This document shows, in pieces, positions 9,023 to 19,313 of a stretch of DNA of 61,439 bases (the first letter of the stretch is position 1; each line of letters opens with the position of its first letter). A program made the translations under genes and the position numbers. Source of the stretch: Acidobacteriota bacterium (GTDB lineage Bacteria; Acidobacteriota; Blastocatellia; Pyrinomonadales; Pyrinomonadaceae); assembly GCA_018269075.1 (NCBI GenBank), contig JAFDVJ010000036.1, forward strand, positions 1-61,439, in the 5' to 3' direction. A model generated the notes under the pieces. The model ran no database searches, was not told the DNA's origin, and saw nothing but the letters and a program-made list of their open reading frames with translations.

Positions 9023-9907
9023 TTTTGCCGGCTGTTTGACCCGGAAGACCGGCGCGTCCTTTTTCTGGAGCTCGCGCCAGAGAATCGTGATCGAGCCGTC
9101 CGAATCTTTTCTGACGACGCGAAACGCGACGATGATGTCCTTGCGCTTGTCGATCTCGGAGCCCTGCTCGCGCATCTCTTCGTTCTGATCGCGCAATTGC
9201 TGCTGGCGCTCGCCGGTGATTTCCTTGCGATAGGCGATCAGGCGAAAGATGATCGTCGTGTTCTCGGCCGCGAGCACCGCGCTTTTGTAGGTAAAATCGC
9301 TGTTCTCGACGCCCTGCTGAAAGGCTTTGAAATTCTTGAGAATGTCTTCGAGCTCGGTCGGCGGCGCGAAATCGTAGACATACGCCGCGCCGAGCGTCTC
9401 GCGCGAAACCTTGTCGAGCGGGACGTCGCCGGCCTTGACGAAGAATCCGAGATTCGAATCGCCGGCCGCGAAGATCGCGTTTTCCTTGAATTTGATGTCG
9501 CAGAAATAATATCCGACGTGCCGCCCGAGCCGGAACGAATACATCGCGCCGTGGCCCGGCATCGTCAGGTCGTCGCATCTTTTATCGGTCTTCTCGTTCG
9601 CGTCGCAGTTGATGTCCGAAACCAGCTTGAACAGACCGGTGTCCGACATCTTCAGAATCTCGGCGTACTTGGTCTTGTCCTCTTCGCTCGGCTCGACCGC
9701 CTTCATCTCCTTTTTCGTCGGCCGGCGCAGCCCGATCTTCGGCGAGCTTTTGTCCTCGGCGCCGACCGTCACGCCCGTCTTCCGATTGGCTTCCGGCCGG
9801 ATCGACGGCTGCGTCGGCGTAGTGTTGATCGGGATGTTCGGTTGCTGGGCCGCCGCGAGCGCGGCGAACGCCGTTAAAATGACGAATGCTTTAATCAGTT
9901 TTCTCAT
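9020..9907 (-). CDS. Exported protein, paralogue 6 of the array
   Basis: About 295 residues from the ATG at 9907, chosen because GGAAGAG precedes it and the protein then begins with a signal peptide (MRKLIKAFVILTAFAALAAA, cleavage near AQQ). Family signatures: DTGLFKL, two Cys (INC and KRC), YSFRLGRHVGYYF, GFFVKAGDVPLDKVS, FAPP, and the C-terminal IIVAFRVVRKDSDG plus TILWREL and KDAP. It belongs to the subgroup with PG.G before the SFR strand, and is closest to the copy at 11114 (both have RLGRHVG/RLGRYVG and GAAY). Function unknown; the conserved Cys pair suggests a disulfide in the periplasm. Confidence 0.82.
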   Translation of the reverse strand: MRKLIKAFVILTAFAALAAAQQPNIPINTTPTQPSIRPEANRKTGVTVGAEDKSSPKIGLRRPTKKEMKAVEPSEEDKTKYAEILKMSDTGLFKLVSDINCDANEKTDKRCDDLTMPGHGAMYSFRLGRHVGYYFCDIKFKENAIFAAGDSNLGFFVKAGDVPLDKVSRETLGAAYVYDFAPPTELEDILKNFKAFQQGVENSDFTYKSAVLAAENTTIIFRLIAYRKEITGERQQQLRDQNEEMREQGSEIDKRKDIIVAFRVVRKDSDGSITILWRELQKKDAPVFRVKQPAK

Positions 9908-10006
9908 ATTCTCTTCCAATTGCTGTTCCAATTTTTCACGATCGGTCGTAAAACTCCGCTGATTACCGAGCAGCTCCTCGATAAACGAAAGCTGCCCGCG
10001 GCGAAA

Positions 10007-10048
10007 AAATCCGAAATCCGAAATCCGAAATCCGAAATCCCCAATCGC
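10007..10048 (-). repeat. Heptamer array just after a stop codon
   Basis: Four to five units on the - strand, beginning a few bases after the TAG of the next paralogue (TAGGGCGATTGGGGATTTCGG). Confidence 0.85.
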
Positions 10049-10049
10049 C

Positions 10050-10952
10050 CTAATCCGTCTGCTTCAAACGCGGCGCGTCATCGCTCCGGAGCTCGCGCCA
10101 GAGCAGCCAGACGCTGCCGTCGGCTTCTTTTTTGACGACGCGGAACGCGACGACGAGATCCCTGCGCTTGTCGAAATCGAGCTCGTTGTAAAGAAAGCCG
10201 TTAAAGGTTTTCCGGACGACGCCCCGGTAAGCGACGTAGCGCATCAGGAAGGTCCTGTTTTCGGCCGCGCGAATCTGCTTGAGATAGCGAAAATTCCCCT
10301 TGACGATCCCTTTTTTCAGCTCGTCGTTCTGGGCGTTGGCCTCGTCGACGTCGCGCGACGGCTTGAAATCGAAGATAAAATCCGCGCCCGGCGTCGTGTT
10401 CGAGACCCGGTCGAGCGCGACGTCGCCGACATCGACGAACATCCCGACCGCGAGGCTGCCGGCGATCGAAAAAACGTCGTCGGCGAGCGCGATATCGGCG
10501 AGGCTCCGGATCCAGTGGCTTTTCTGGCGGAAGGAATAAGCCGAGCCGTTGCCCGGAAAGGGATATTTCAGACACTGGTCGGTCGCCGCGACGCCGGTTT
10601 TCCCGTCCTCGCAGCCCATATCCTTCAAAAGCCGGATCATCCCGGTTTTCGGAAGCTTCAGGAAATCCGCGTATGGCGCGCGCAGCGTCTCGTCGGCCAC
10701 GAGGTCTTTGACTTCATCCCGGTCCGGCTTCCGGTAGACGGTTTCGGTCATTTTCTTGAAGATCAGAACCCGCTGATAGCGCTGCATATCGCCCAGATTG
10801 TCGTTTCTTCCCCACGAGACCTGGTCCGAGCGGGTTTTCGGCATCACCGGATTGGGCGTGGTGTTCGTGTTCGGATCATAGGTCTGCGTCTGCGCCGCCG
10901 CCGAAACGGCGAGGGTCATTAAAATAGTCAGGATTTTTGGAAATAACTTCAT
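10050..10952 (-). CDS. Exported protein, paralogue 5 of the array
   Basis: 300 residues, ATG at 10952 preceded by GAGGAAAG. Signal peptide at 1-20 (MKLFPKILTILMTLAVSAAA). Shared features: KTGMIRLLKDMGC, a second Cys in DQCLKYPFPG, AYSFRQKSHW, GMFVDVGDVALDRVS, FIFDFKPS and C-terminal VVAFRVVKKEADG with LLWREL and DDAP. No enzymatic motif is visible. It lies in the middle of the tandem array with only repeat-filled gaps on both sides, so the seven genes probably arose by successive tandem duplication. Confidence 0.82.
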   Translation of the reverse strand: MKLFPKILTILMTLAVSAAAQTQTYDPNTNTTPNPVMPKTRSDQVSWGRNDNLGDMQRYQRVLIFKKMTETVYRKPDRDEVKDLVADETLRAPYADFLKLPKTGMIRLLKDMGCEDGKTGVAATDQCLKYPFPGNGSAYSFRQKSHWIRSLADIALADDVFSIAGSLAVGMFVDVGDVALDRVSNTTPGADFIFDFKPSRDVDEANAQNDELKKGIVKGNFRYLKQIRAAENRTFLMRYVAYRGVVRKTFNGFLYNELDFDKRRDLVVAFRVVKKEADGSVWLLWRELRSDDAPRLKQTD

Positions 10953-10992
10953 ACTGCTTTCCTCGCTTAATTATTGTGTAAATTAAATATCT

Positions 10993-11070
10993 TGATAATT
11001 GATCTTTGATCTTCGATCTTTGATCTTCGGTTTTCTTTCAAAGGTCAAAGATCAAAGACCAAAGATCGAA
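10993..11070. repeat. GATCTTTGATCTTCG word hairpin
   Basis: The left arm repeats 7-9-bp words (TTGATCTTTGATCTTCGATC) and the right arm carries the complementary words (AAAGGTCAAAGATCAAAGAC). Together they form an imperfect hairpin between two paralogues. A related word run (GATCTTCGATCTTCGG) is at 16672-16701. Confidence 0.75.
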
Positions 11071-11113
11071 TTTCCCCTGAAATTATCAAGAAACTACCAA
11101 TCAACGTCAAGAT

Positions 11114-12031
11114 TCACTTGTCGTCCTTTTTGGGTCGTTCGAGCTTCGGCGCGTCCCGGCGCGCGAGCTCCTGCCAGAGCAGCGTCGCGCTGCCGTCGGC
11201 GTCTTTTCGGACGACGCGGAAAGCGACGACGACGTCTTTCCGCTTGTCGACCTCGATGTCGTTGAAATCCGGGTTATCGACGAGCGGCTGCGCCATTTCC
11301 TTGCGGTAGGCGACGCTCCGGAAGAGATAGGTCGTGTTTTCCGCGACCGCCACGGCGCTCCTGTACGTAAAATCCCGATCGACCGCGCCCTTCGCGAATT
11401 TTTCGGACTCTTTGACGACGGCCGCCGCGTCCTTCGGCGGCGCGTAGTCGAACAGGTACGCGGCCCCAATCGTCTGCGCCGAGACGTTTTCGAGCGGAAT
11501 GTCGCCGAGCATCACGAAAAAGCCGAGATTGAGATTGCCCGACGCGGCGAGCGCGTTGTCCCTGAGGACGAGATCGGAAAAGTAGTTGCCGACGTAGCGG
11601 CCGAGCCGGAAGGAAAACGAAGCGCCGCTGCCGGGCAGCGTGTAGGTCGAGCATTTGCTGCTGACGTCGATCACGTTCTTGTTCGTGTCGCAACCCATAT
11701 CGGGGATCAGCCGGACGATCCCCGTTTTTTCCCGGGCCAGAAACGCGGCGTACTTCGCGACGTCCTCGGGCTTCGGCGCGACCAGCGCGAGCTCTTTTTT
11801 GTTCGGCTTGCGAAGCGCCACCGAATTCGAATTCAAATTCTGATTGCCGGCCTCGATCCCGACGCGCGGCATCGTGTCGAGCCGGTTGAGCTCGCCCTGC
11901 CGCGTATTGATCGGCACGTTCTTGGTCGCGTCCTGCTGAATTCCGGTCTGGTCCTGCTGCGCGAAAACACGCGGGGCGAGCGCCGCTATCAAAACCAGTA
12001 ATCCGGCCGAAATCCGATTCTTCAACTTCAT
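11114..12031 (-). CDS. Exported protein, paralogue 4 of the array
   Basis: About 305 residues from the ATG at 12031 (AGGAGAACGAGAAAGT before it); the frame is open further upstream but that segment is charged. Signal peptide MKLKNRISAGLLVLIAALAP, cleaved near FAQQ. Family blocks: KTGIVRLIPDMGC, SKC, SFSFRLGRYVGNYF, GFFVMLGDIPLENVS, YAPP, and C-terminal VVAFRVVRKDADG, TLLWQEL, RDAPKL. Nearest relative in the window is the copy at 9020. The tail is Lys/Asp-rich. It ends only 60 bp before the word hairpin at 10993-11070. No function can be assigned. Confidence 0.82.
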   Translation of the reverse strand: MKLKNRISAGLLVLIAALAPRVFAQQDQTGIQQDATKNVPINTRQGELNRLDTMPRVGIEAGNQNLNSNSVALRKPNKKELALVAPKPEDVAKYAAFLAREKTGIVRLIPDMGCDTNKNVIDVSSKCSTYTLPGSGASFSFRLGRYVGNYFSDLVLRDNALAASGNLNLGFFVMLGDIPLENVSAQTIGAAYLFDYAPPKDAAAVVKESEKFAKGAVDRDFTYRSAVAVAENTTYLFRSVAYRKEMAQPLVDNPDFNDIEVDKRKDVVVAFRVVRKDADGSATLLWQELARRDAPKLERPKKDDK

Positions 12032-12090
12032 ACTTTCTCGTTCTCCTTTTTCCTCATATCCCCGATCGGTTTCCGTTTTCAAACCGGCGC

Positions 12091-12912
12091 TCAGTTCGAG
12101 CTCTTTCGCATTTCGGGCGAATCCTTTTCCTGCAAGATCTTCCAGAGTATCGTGACGTCGCCGGCGGCGTCCTTGTCGACGATTCGGAAGACGACGATCA
12201 CGTCCTTGCGCCGGTCGTAATCGAACTCGTTGTAAACGACGCCCTTGACCGAGCGCAGAAGCTGACCGTCATAGGCGATCGAGCGCAGCGCGAAGGTCGC
12301 GTTCTCGACGGTGAACAGCCCGCGCCGGTACAGAAAACCGTCGTCCTCGACGCCGCGGATCAGCCGCGCGTCGAGCTCCTTGCTTTTCCGGTAGTCCGGT
12401 TCGGGCTGAAACTCGACGAGAAATTTCATCCCGCGGGTCGTCAGCGCCGCTTTGTCGAGCGGCACGTCGCCGAGATTGACGAGAATGCCGTGCAGCAGCA
12501 CGCCGCTCGCCTGAAAGCTCTTGTCGGTATAGGTCAGGTCGGCGAGCCGCGCGATCCGGTAATTCTCGGTCCGGAACGAAAACGAGCTGCCCGCGCCGGG
12601 CATCGTGTATTTCAAACAATCTTCGGTGACGACCAGCACCTTCGTGTTGTCGGCGCAGCCCTTGTCGCCGATCAGCTTCGTCAGACCGGTCTTCGACTGC
12701 CGCAGAAAATCGGCGTAGCGGTCGAACAGCTCGCGGCCCGGCTCGACCGTTTTGAGCTCTTTTTTCGACGGCTTCCGGTAAAGCGGCTCGACCTCGCGCT
12801 GAAGCGTCGTCGCCGCCGATTCGATCCGCACGACCGGCCCCCGAAACTGCGCGCGCGCCACTCCTTCGCCGACGGCGAACACCAGCAGTAAAAGCAAAAA
12901 GAGCCTCTTCAT
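12091..12912 (-). CDS. Exported protein, paralogue 3 of the array
   Basis: About 273 residues, the shortest copy, from the ATG at 12912, which gives a typical signal peptide (MKRLFLLLLLVFAVGEGVARA). The family blocks are present: KTGLTKLIGDKGC, EDCLKYTMPG, SFSFRTENYR, GILVNLGDVPLDKAA, EFQPE, and C-terminal VIVVFRIVDKDAAG, TILWKIL, KDSPE. The N-terminal region between signal and first block is shorter than in its neighbours. It starts 70 bp after the stop of the upstream paralogue and ends 59 bp before the next one begins, compatible with one polycistronic message. Confidence 0.8.
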   Translation of the reverse strand: MKRLFLLLLLVFAVGEGVARAQFRGPVVRIESAATTLQREVEPLYRKPSKKELKTVEPGRELFDRYADFLRQSKTGLTKLIGDKGCADNTKVLVVTEDCLKYTMPGAGSSFSFRTENYRIARLADLTYTDKSFQASGVLLHGILVNLGDVPLDKAALTTRGMKFLVEFQPEPDYRKSKELDARLIRGVEDDGFLYRRGLFTVENATFALRSIAYDGQLLRSVKGVVYNEFDYDRRKDVIVVFRIVDKDAAGDVTILWKILQEKDSPEMRKSSN

Positions 12913-12982
12913 CAAAATCCGTGCGGGCGGCCGCTCCGCCCTTTTCGCGAGACGCCGCCGGCTCCGCACCGAAAGGCGGCCG

Positions 12983-13909
12983 TCAATCGGCAAAGACGAT
13001 TTCCGGCGATTTCTTTCGGTCGAGCTCCTTCCAGACGATCGTCAGGTTCTTGTCGGCGTCCTGACGGACGATCCGAAAAGCGATCGTGACGTCTTTTCGG
13101 GTGTCCTGATCGACCCGGATAAAGTTCAGATCGTCCTCGTCGGGCTCCGTCTTCGACCTCAAGATCCGCGTCAGAACCGACAGGTGAAGCCGGTAGGCGA
13201 TGACGCGCAGCAGGTACACGCTGCCGACTTTGGCCGGCGCTTCCTTCGAGTAGAGAAAACCGTCGGCATCGACGCCGATCCTCAGCTGCTCGTACTGCGC
13301 GCGCACCTCGGCGATCTTGTCGGCCGGCTTGAAATCGGCCGGAAACTTCGCGCCCGGCGACGCGGACGTCACGCGGTCGAGCGAAAAATTCCCGAGCCGG
13401 ACGATCATTCCCTGCGCCAGAAAGCCGTCGGTCGTGAGCCGGCCGTTTCGAAGCAGGATATCGCCGAAGAGATCCTCGGCGTAATCTTTGGCCCGGAACG
13501 AATAACTCCACGTCCCCGGAAAGATGTTCGCGCATTTCGGGTCGGCCTTGATAAGGTTGTCGGGCCGACAGCCGCGATCGGAAAAGAGCCGCAGGATGCC
13601 GGTGTCGGACTGTTTCAGAAAATCCGCGTAAAGCGCGGCGTCGTCGCGGTCCGGCGCGGTCAGCCCGGCGCGGAGCTCGCGGTCGTTTTTGCTGAGCTCC
13701 TTCTTTTTGAGCAGCGTCCGGTAAACCTGGTTGGCGTTTCGCAGACCGTCGAGAGCGGCCATCGAGTCGGCGATCCGGGCGCCTTCGTTACGCCGGGCCC
13801 GTTCGTCCGCCGCCCGTCTTTGCTCGACCGTCGGAAAGTTGGTCAAAATCTGACCGGCGGCCGCCGACGCGGCGAAAAGCAGCAGGATCAGCGAGGTAAT
13901 CCTAAACAT
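12983..13909 (-). CDS. Exported protein, paralogue 2 of the array
   Basis: 308 residues, ATG at 13909 with GGAGG about 13 nt upstream. Signal peptide MFRITSLILLLFAASAAAGQ. Family blocks: DTGILRLFSDRGC, PKCANIFPG, WSYSFRAKDY, GMIVRLGNFSLDRVT, DFKPA, and C-terminal TIAFRIVRQDAD, TIVWKEL, KSPE. It has an extra charged helical stretch (about residues 30-70) and belongs with the copies at 7845 and 14095 by the NLIK/NLIR sequence between the two Cys. Subgroup members therefore sit at both ends of the array, with the other type in the middle. Function unknown. Confidence 0.82.
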   Translation of the reverse strand: MFRITSLILLLFAASAAAGQILTNFPTVEQRRAADERARRNEGARIADSMAALDGLRNANQVYRTLLKKKELSKNDRELRAGLTAPDRDDAALYADFLKQSDTGILRLFSDRGCRPDNLIKADPKCANIFPGTWSYSFRAKDYAEDLFGDILLRNGRLTTDGFLAQGMIVRLGNFSLDRVTSASPGAKFPADFKPADKIAEVRAQYEQLRIGVDADGFLYSKEAPAKVGSVYLLRVIAYRLHLSVLTRILRSKTEPDEDDLNFIRVDQDTRKDVTIAFRIVRQDADKNLTIVWKELDRKKSPEIVFAD

Positions 13910-14094
13910 CGTACTTCACAAGCCTCCTGACGACCGGTACCGACGACCGGCCGAAATTGAGAATCGGCCCCCCAAACGATCGCTTTTCTATTCCCGCCCC
14001 GGTTAGCTTTTATTCGATTTTCTTTGTTTTCGACGATTCCGTCAACGATTTTTTTTCCGGCGACCGGTTTTTCCGAAAGACCGGAGAGAAACGC

Positions 14095-15057
14095 TCACGG
14101 CCGGATGTCGGCCAGTTTTTCCGAGCGTTCGAAAATGACTTTCGGCGCGCGGCGGCGCGTCAGCTCCTTCCAGAGAATCGAAAGGCCGCCGTCGTCTTCC
14201 CGCCGGATGACGCGAAAGACGACGATCGCGTCGAACCGCCGGTCCTCATCGATCGCGCAGATCGATTTTTCAACGTCCGTCACCCCCTTGTAGAAAATCC
14301 GGATGAGCGTGCTGTCGTCGTTCCGGAACGCCGTGAACCGGAGCGCGTAGGTCATTCCGGCCGCGACTTTGACCGATTTCGAATAGCGAAAGCCGCCGGC
14401 TTCGACACCACGCGCGATCTCCTCATACTGCCGCCGCGCATCGGTAAAGCTGCCGGACGGCGAATATTCGGCCAGAAACGCGACGCCGGGACTCTCGACC
14501 GAAAGATTTTCGAGCGGCACGTCGCCGAGTTCCGTGAGCAGCTCCTGCGACATAAAGCCGTCGGCGATCAGCTCGCCGTCCTTGAGCCGCAGATCCCAGA
14601 AATCCTCGACGACGTAGTCCCTGCGCCGGAACGAATATCCCCAGCTCGAGAGGACCGCGCCCGCGCAGTCGCCGTCGACGCGGATCAGGTTCTTCGACTC
14701 GCAGCCGAGATCGGGAAACAGCCGGATCAGGCCGGTCTTCGAATCCTTCAGAAACTCTTTATAAAGTACCGCGTCGGCCGGAGCGGGCGCGCGTTGGGCG
14801 GCGAGATTTTTTTCCGCTTCCCGCATCGCGTCGCGCGCGGCCGCGGATCGCCGCCGCCGCCGCTCGTTGTCGAATTCGCGCCGGGCGTCTTCCTCGCTCG
14901 GCTTTTTGACGGTTTTGAAAGTGCCGCGATTGCTTTCGAGATCGCGCTCCTGCCGCCGCCGCTCGATGGCCTGCTGATCGTCGATATTAATTTGCCCGAA
15001 AGCCGCGGACGCCAGCAATATCAGGACACCGGTCCCTAAAAACCCCTTGTTCGTCAT
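14095..15057 (-). CDS. Exported protein, paralogue 1 of the array
   Basis: About 320 residues from the ATG at 15057 (GGGGGAAAA directly before). Signal peptide MTNKGFLGTGVLILLASAAF. A charged helical N-terminal part (about 25-90, rich in Arg and Glu) precedes the family blocks: KTGLIRLFPDLGC, GDC, WGYSFRRRDY, LLTELGDVPLENLS, EYSPS, and C-terminal AIVVFRVIRREDDG, SILWKEL, RRAPK. It is the first array gene after gatB, 60 bp downstream of the gatB stop, and could be read through from gatB. The 185 bp between it and the next copy (13910-14094) hold no gene. Confidence 0.82.
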   Translation of the reverse strand: MTNKGFLGTGVLILLASAAFGQINIDDQQAIERRRQERDLESNRGTFKTVKKPSEEDARREFDNERRRRRSAAARDAMREAEKNLAAQRAPAPADAVLYKEFLKDSKTGLIRLFPDLGCESKNLIRVDGDCAGAVLSSWGYSFRRRDYVVEDFWDLRLKDGELIADGFMSQELLTELGDVPLENLSVESPGVAFLAEYSPSGSFTDARRQYEEIARGVEAGGFRYSKSVKVAAGMTYALRFTAFRNDDSTLIRIFYKGVTDVEKSICAIDEDRRFDAIVVFRVIRREDDGGLSILWKELTRRRAPKVIFERSEKLADIRP

Positions 15058-15117
15058 TTTTCCCCCTGGTTCGTCGTTGTTTGTTTTTCGGACGCCGCCG
15101 CGCCGGCGGCGCACGGG

Positions 15118-16587
<1,470 letters not shown>

Positions 16588-16599
16588 AAATGTTCTCAA

Positions 16600-16993
16600 T
16601 AAAAATAAATACGCGGATTATGTTTTATCATAATCCGCGCGCCTCCGAAATTCAAAGTTTTATATTTGATTGGATCTTCGATCTTCGGTCTTCGATCTTC
16701 GTCCCGATGCGGCATCGCCCGACTGAATTTCGAACAATCCGAAATCCCAAATCCGAAATCATTACTGTTGAAAGGAATTCGACGACGGCCGCCCCGTTGT
16801 CCTTCACGCTGAAAATCAAATCTGAAACCTCATGACTGGAGCGCGGGCATCCTCGGCCGGCCTGAGCGCGAGAGCGCGAAAAAGCCTTTCATAACTATGA
16901 AATGTCGAGGATTTGCAACGTTTCGACACCGCTTACGCGGCGTTGCGGGCCGAGGATGCCCGCGCTCCAGTCCGTAATTTTCCGTTTCCTTTA
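16600..16993. other. Gene-free stretch full of short repeats
   Basis: No supported gene. It holds a GATCTTCG word run (16672-16701), one heptamer array (16735-16760) and a 25-bp perfect inverted repeat of the GGAGCGCGGGCATC family, and it runs into the MITE at 16994. Confidence 0.7.
16834..16972. repeat. 25-bp inverted repeat, GGAGCGCGGGCATC family
   Basis: Perfect arms at 16834-16858 and 16948-16972 (core GACTGGAGCGCGGGCATCCT) around an 89-nt centre. The same core, with C or G in the variable position, occurs near 6742, 42205 and 52744. Confidence 0.9.
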
Positions 16994-17200
16994 GAGTCTG
17001 TTTAAATTTTCGAAATATACCCTGAAAAGGCGTCGTTCTTGACAAAATCGGCTGAAGGAATCAACTGTCCGAACGGCGAGCGGTTGCTTTTTTATCCACT
17101 AAACACACTAAAAACACTAAATCTTTTTGGTGTTTTTAGTGTTTTTAGCGGATCGATTAAACATCGTTCGCGGCCTCGAACCATAAATTTAAACAGACTC
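16994..17200. mobile_element. MITE with IS5-type ends
   Basis: A 207-bp element with perfect 16-bp terminal inverted repeats (GAGTCTGTTTAAATTT at 16994-17009; complement at 17185-17200), flanked on both sides by TTA (16991-16993 and 17201-17203), a TNA-type 3-bp target duplication. It carries no transposase. Terminal sequence and target type fit IS5-family insertion sequences, so it is likely moved by a full IS elsewhere in the genome. Inside it is a hairpin of AAACACTAAAAACACT words (about 17096-17152). Confidence 0.8.
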
Positions 17201-17246
17201 TTAGATGTCGATCTTTTTAACAGCAATGATCCGAAATCGGATTGTT

Positions 17247-18359
17247 TTACGGTTTCGAACAGCTTTCGAGCATCACGCTGAACACGAGGTTCATCGAGAC
17301 CCTGCACTGAATGGTCACGACGTCGCCTTTTTTGACCGATGTGACGTTCGATTCCTTGTCCTTTTCGAACGACGCGACGATCATTCCCTCGGCCGGTTTG
17401 GTCGAGCCGGGCCGCATAAAGGCGAGCATCCATTTGCCGCTTTTGTCGCGGTCGGAAACCACCGCCGTCCCGCTGATCCTGACGGTTTTGTCCTTGTATT
17501 TCTTGTCGGCGGCCGCCGCGTCCTTTTTGTAGTCGTCGAGCAGCTGCGTCACGGTGAGCTCCGAAGAGGCGTTATTGTTCGCCTTTTTCTTCAGATCGGC
17601 CTCGTTGAGCGCGACCTGTTCGCGCGGCGGCGCGTTTCTGAGCCAGCCCTCGAAATCGAGCGCGTTTTTCTGGCTGTAGGCGTCGACCTGCTTCAGATAA
17701 TTGCCGTCTTTGAATAAAACGTAGCTCGACCAGCCGGGCAGCGACGCGATCGCGTAGCGGCCGGGACTGTCGTCGGAGACGATGCCCTTATCGGTCGGTT
17801 TGAGACTCTGCCGGCGCTTGTCGAAAGCGGCGTTGAGATCGGCGTCGTTCGTAAACGACCAGATCTTCAGACGAATCGATTCGTAGCCCTTTTTATATTC
17901 GCTCTCGAAGCTCGGCGCGGGATTGTAGGACGACGGCTCGTCGAAATCGGGCTTGTGGTCGAGCGTGAAATCTCCGATCTGCGCGGGAAAGGTTCCGGCC
18001 GGCGGCTTCGGCCCGAACGGATTGAGCCGGTTGAACGTCCGCTGCGGCATATTGAAAAGGATGAAACCGCCGACCGCCGCCGCGATCAAAAAGAGCGGAA
18101 CGCCGATCAGCAGCAGCTTCGTCGTCAGCTTCATCGGCGGCTTCGCGTCGCCGAACGGCACGCTCGCCTCGCGCGGCGTCGAGATCAGATTAGGCGGCGG
18201 CCCGCTCGACTGCGCCGCGTCGAGCTGCGCGCCGAGCGAATAAACCTCGTCCTTCGACACGCTCCGCCCGAGCTTCTGCTCCAAATCCCGCTTCGCCGCG
18301 TGCTCCTGCACGGCGTCCCGCGTCCCTCTGATTAATAATCTCAACAACATCCCGATCAT
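17247..18359 (-). CDS. Membrane-anchored protein with C-terminal OB-like (tRNA_anti-like) domain
   Basis: 370 residues. The cytoplasmic N-terminal part (about 1-70) contains amphipathic and charged helices, followed by one transmembrane helix (about 80-105, LLLIGVPLFLIAAAVGGFILF). The external part has a middle domain with aromatic residues (IGDFTLDHKPDFDEPSSYNP, then a YKKGYESIRLKIWSF strand) and a C-terminal region (about 270-370) typical of tRNA_anti-like OB folds: LLDDYKKDAAAADKKYKDK, VRISGTAVVSD, and VTIQCRV near the end. The start ATG has GAGGAAAA upstream. It stands alone between the MITE and a gene-free stretch. Role unknown; the domain is a general oligonucleotide/oligosaccharide-binding fold and does not give a substrate. 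Confidence 0.75.
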   Translation of the reverse strand: MIGMLLRLLIRGTRDAVQEHAAKRDLEQKLGRSVSKDEVYSLGAQLDAAQSSGPPPNLISTPREASVPFGDAKPPMKLTTKLLLIGVPLFLIAAAVGGFILFNMPQRTFNRLNPFGPKPPAGTFPAQIGDFTLDHKPDFDEPSSYNPAPSFESEYKKGYESIRLKIWSFTNDADLNAAFDKRRQSLKPTDKGIVSDDSPGRYAIASLPGWSSYVLFKDGNYLKQVDAYSQKNALDFEGWLRNAPPREQVALNEADLKKKANNNASSELTVTQLLDDYKKDAAAADKKYKDKTVRISGTAVVSDRDKSGKWMLAFMRPGSTKPAEGMIVASFEKDKESNVTSVKKGDVVTIQCRVSMNLVFSVMLESCSKP

Positions 18360-18365
18360 AATTTT

Positions 18366-18734
18366 TTTTCCTCGCTTTTACAGAATCGAATTTTTTGCTT
18401 TCTTACCGCTACATGCGATTTCTTTCGGAAAAAAGGCTCAAAAAATTTTCGCCGCTTTCGCGAAGTTGAAGCATTATCTGCAAAATCCGATAAAATCGGG
18501 AGAAAAAGCGAATGAACCGGCGGAGTCGTGCGGAACGGTAATCGACCGAACCGGCGATTCGGTCGTGAACCGCGTTTTCGATCGAGCCGTAATCGGCAGA
18601 ACGGCGAACAGGCGGTTTTTGTCCGCGAAACACACCAAAAACACTAAAAATCTTCGTGTTTTTGGTGTGTTTTTAGTGTGTTTCGCGGATCGAGAAAAAA
18701 CCGATCGCCGTCCGGTCCTTTCATTGACCGTCAA
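18366..18734. repeat. Gene-free stretch with AAAACAC word hairpin
   Basis: No gene supported. At 18628-18691 a near-perfect hairpin is built of repeated words (CGAAACACACCAAAAACACT and its complement), the same word family as in the MITE interior. It lies about 45 bp after the stop of the - strand lipoprotein gene in its direction of transcription. Confidence 0.7.
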
Positions 18735-19313
18735 TTATTTCGGGAACCACTGTTTGGTGTCGAGAATCTCGTCGATCCGGTCTTCGAGCGCGGCGAGCGC
18801 GGGCGGATACGGGCGGCGTTCCTTGTCGCGGCAGCCGCCGTCGCGGACGATTCGTTTTTCGCGGCCGTCGATCCGGAGCGAGGTGATCATCGTCGGATTG
18901 TCGGTCCAGCGGGCGGGACATTCGTCGTTTTTCTGATAGGAATCGTTGAGCGCGAAAAAGTCGGCCTTGCGGAATTCGTCGACGAGCGCGCGCAGCTGGT
19001 CTTCGGTGATGCGGGCCGTCGTTTTCTTAAGCTGCGATTTGTCGTGGTAATAGGTGACTTCGAAGACCAGCGTCCGGTCGGGCGCGATTTCGAGCTTATA
19101 GCCGAGCGGCGAATCGGCCGCCGTCCGTTCGAACGTGATCCGCACGTCGGCCGGGAGATTACCGGACGGAATCGCCGCCGGTCGGTTCGCCGGCAGGCTC
19201 GCCGCCGGATCCGATTTCGAGCAGCCGGCCGCAAACAGGCCGCACACGCATAAAACCGCGCCGAAAATCGTCAACCGGACGCGGGCGCTGAAAAAATTCG
19301 TCGTTTTCTTCAT
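18735..19313 (-). CDS. Lipoprotein, DUF6438-like
   Basis: 192 residues with a lipoprotein signal peptide: positive start, hydrophobic core (LTIFGAVLCVCGLFAAGC) and lipobox LFAAGC, Cys near residue 31. The mature part begins with a Pro/Ala linker and then a domain resembling DUF6438: FERTAADSPLGYKLEIAPD, VFEVTYYHDK, a helix LRALVDEFRKADFFAL, and paired Cys (NDEC and DGGC) around SLRIDGREKRIVRDGG. The DUF assignment is from pattern recall and moderately certain. No strong ribosome-binding site is seen before the ATG at 19313. Likely outer or inner membrane anchored; function unknown. Confidence 0.72.
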   Translation of the reverse strand: MKKTTNFFSARVRLTIFGAVLCVCGLFAAGCSKSDPAASLPANRPAAIPSGNLPADVRITFERTAADSPLGYKLEIAPDRTLVFEVTYYHDKSQLKKTTARITEDQLRALVDEFRKADFFALNDSYQKNDECPARWTDNPTMITSLRIDGREKRIVRDGGCRDKERRPYPPALAALEDRIDEILDTKQWFPK

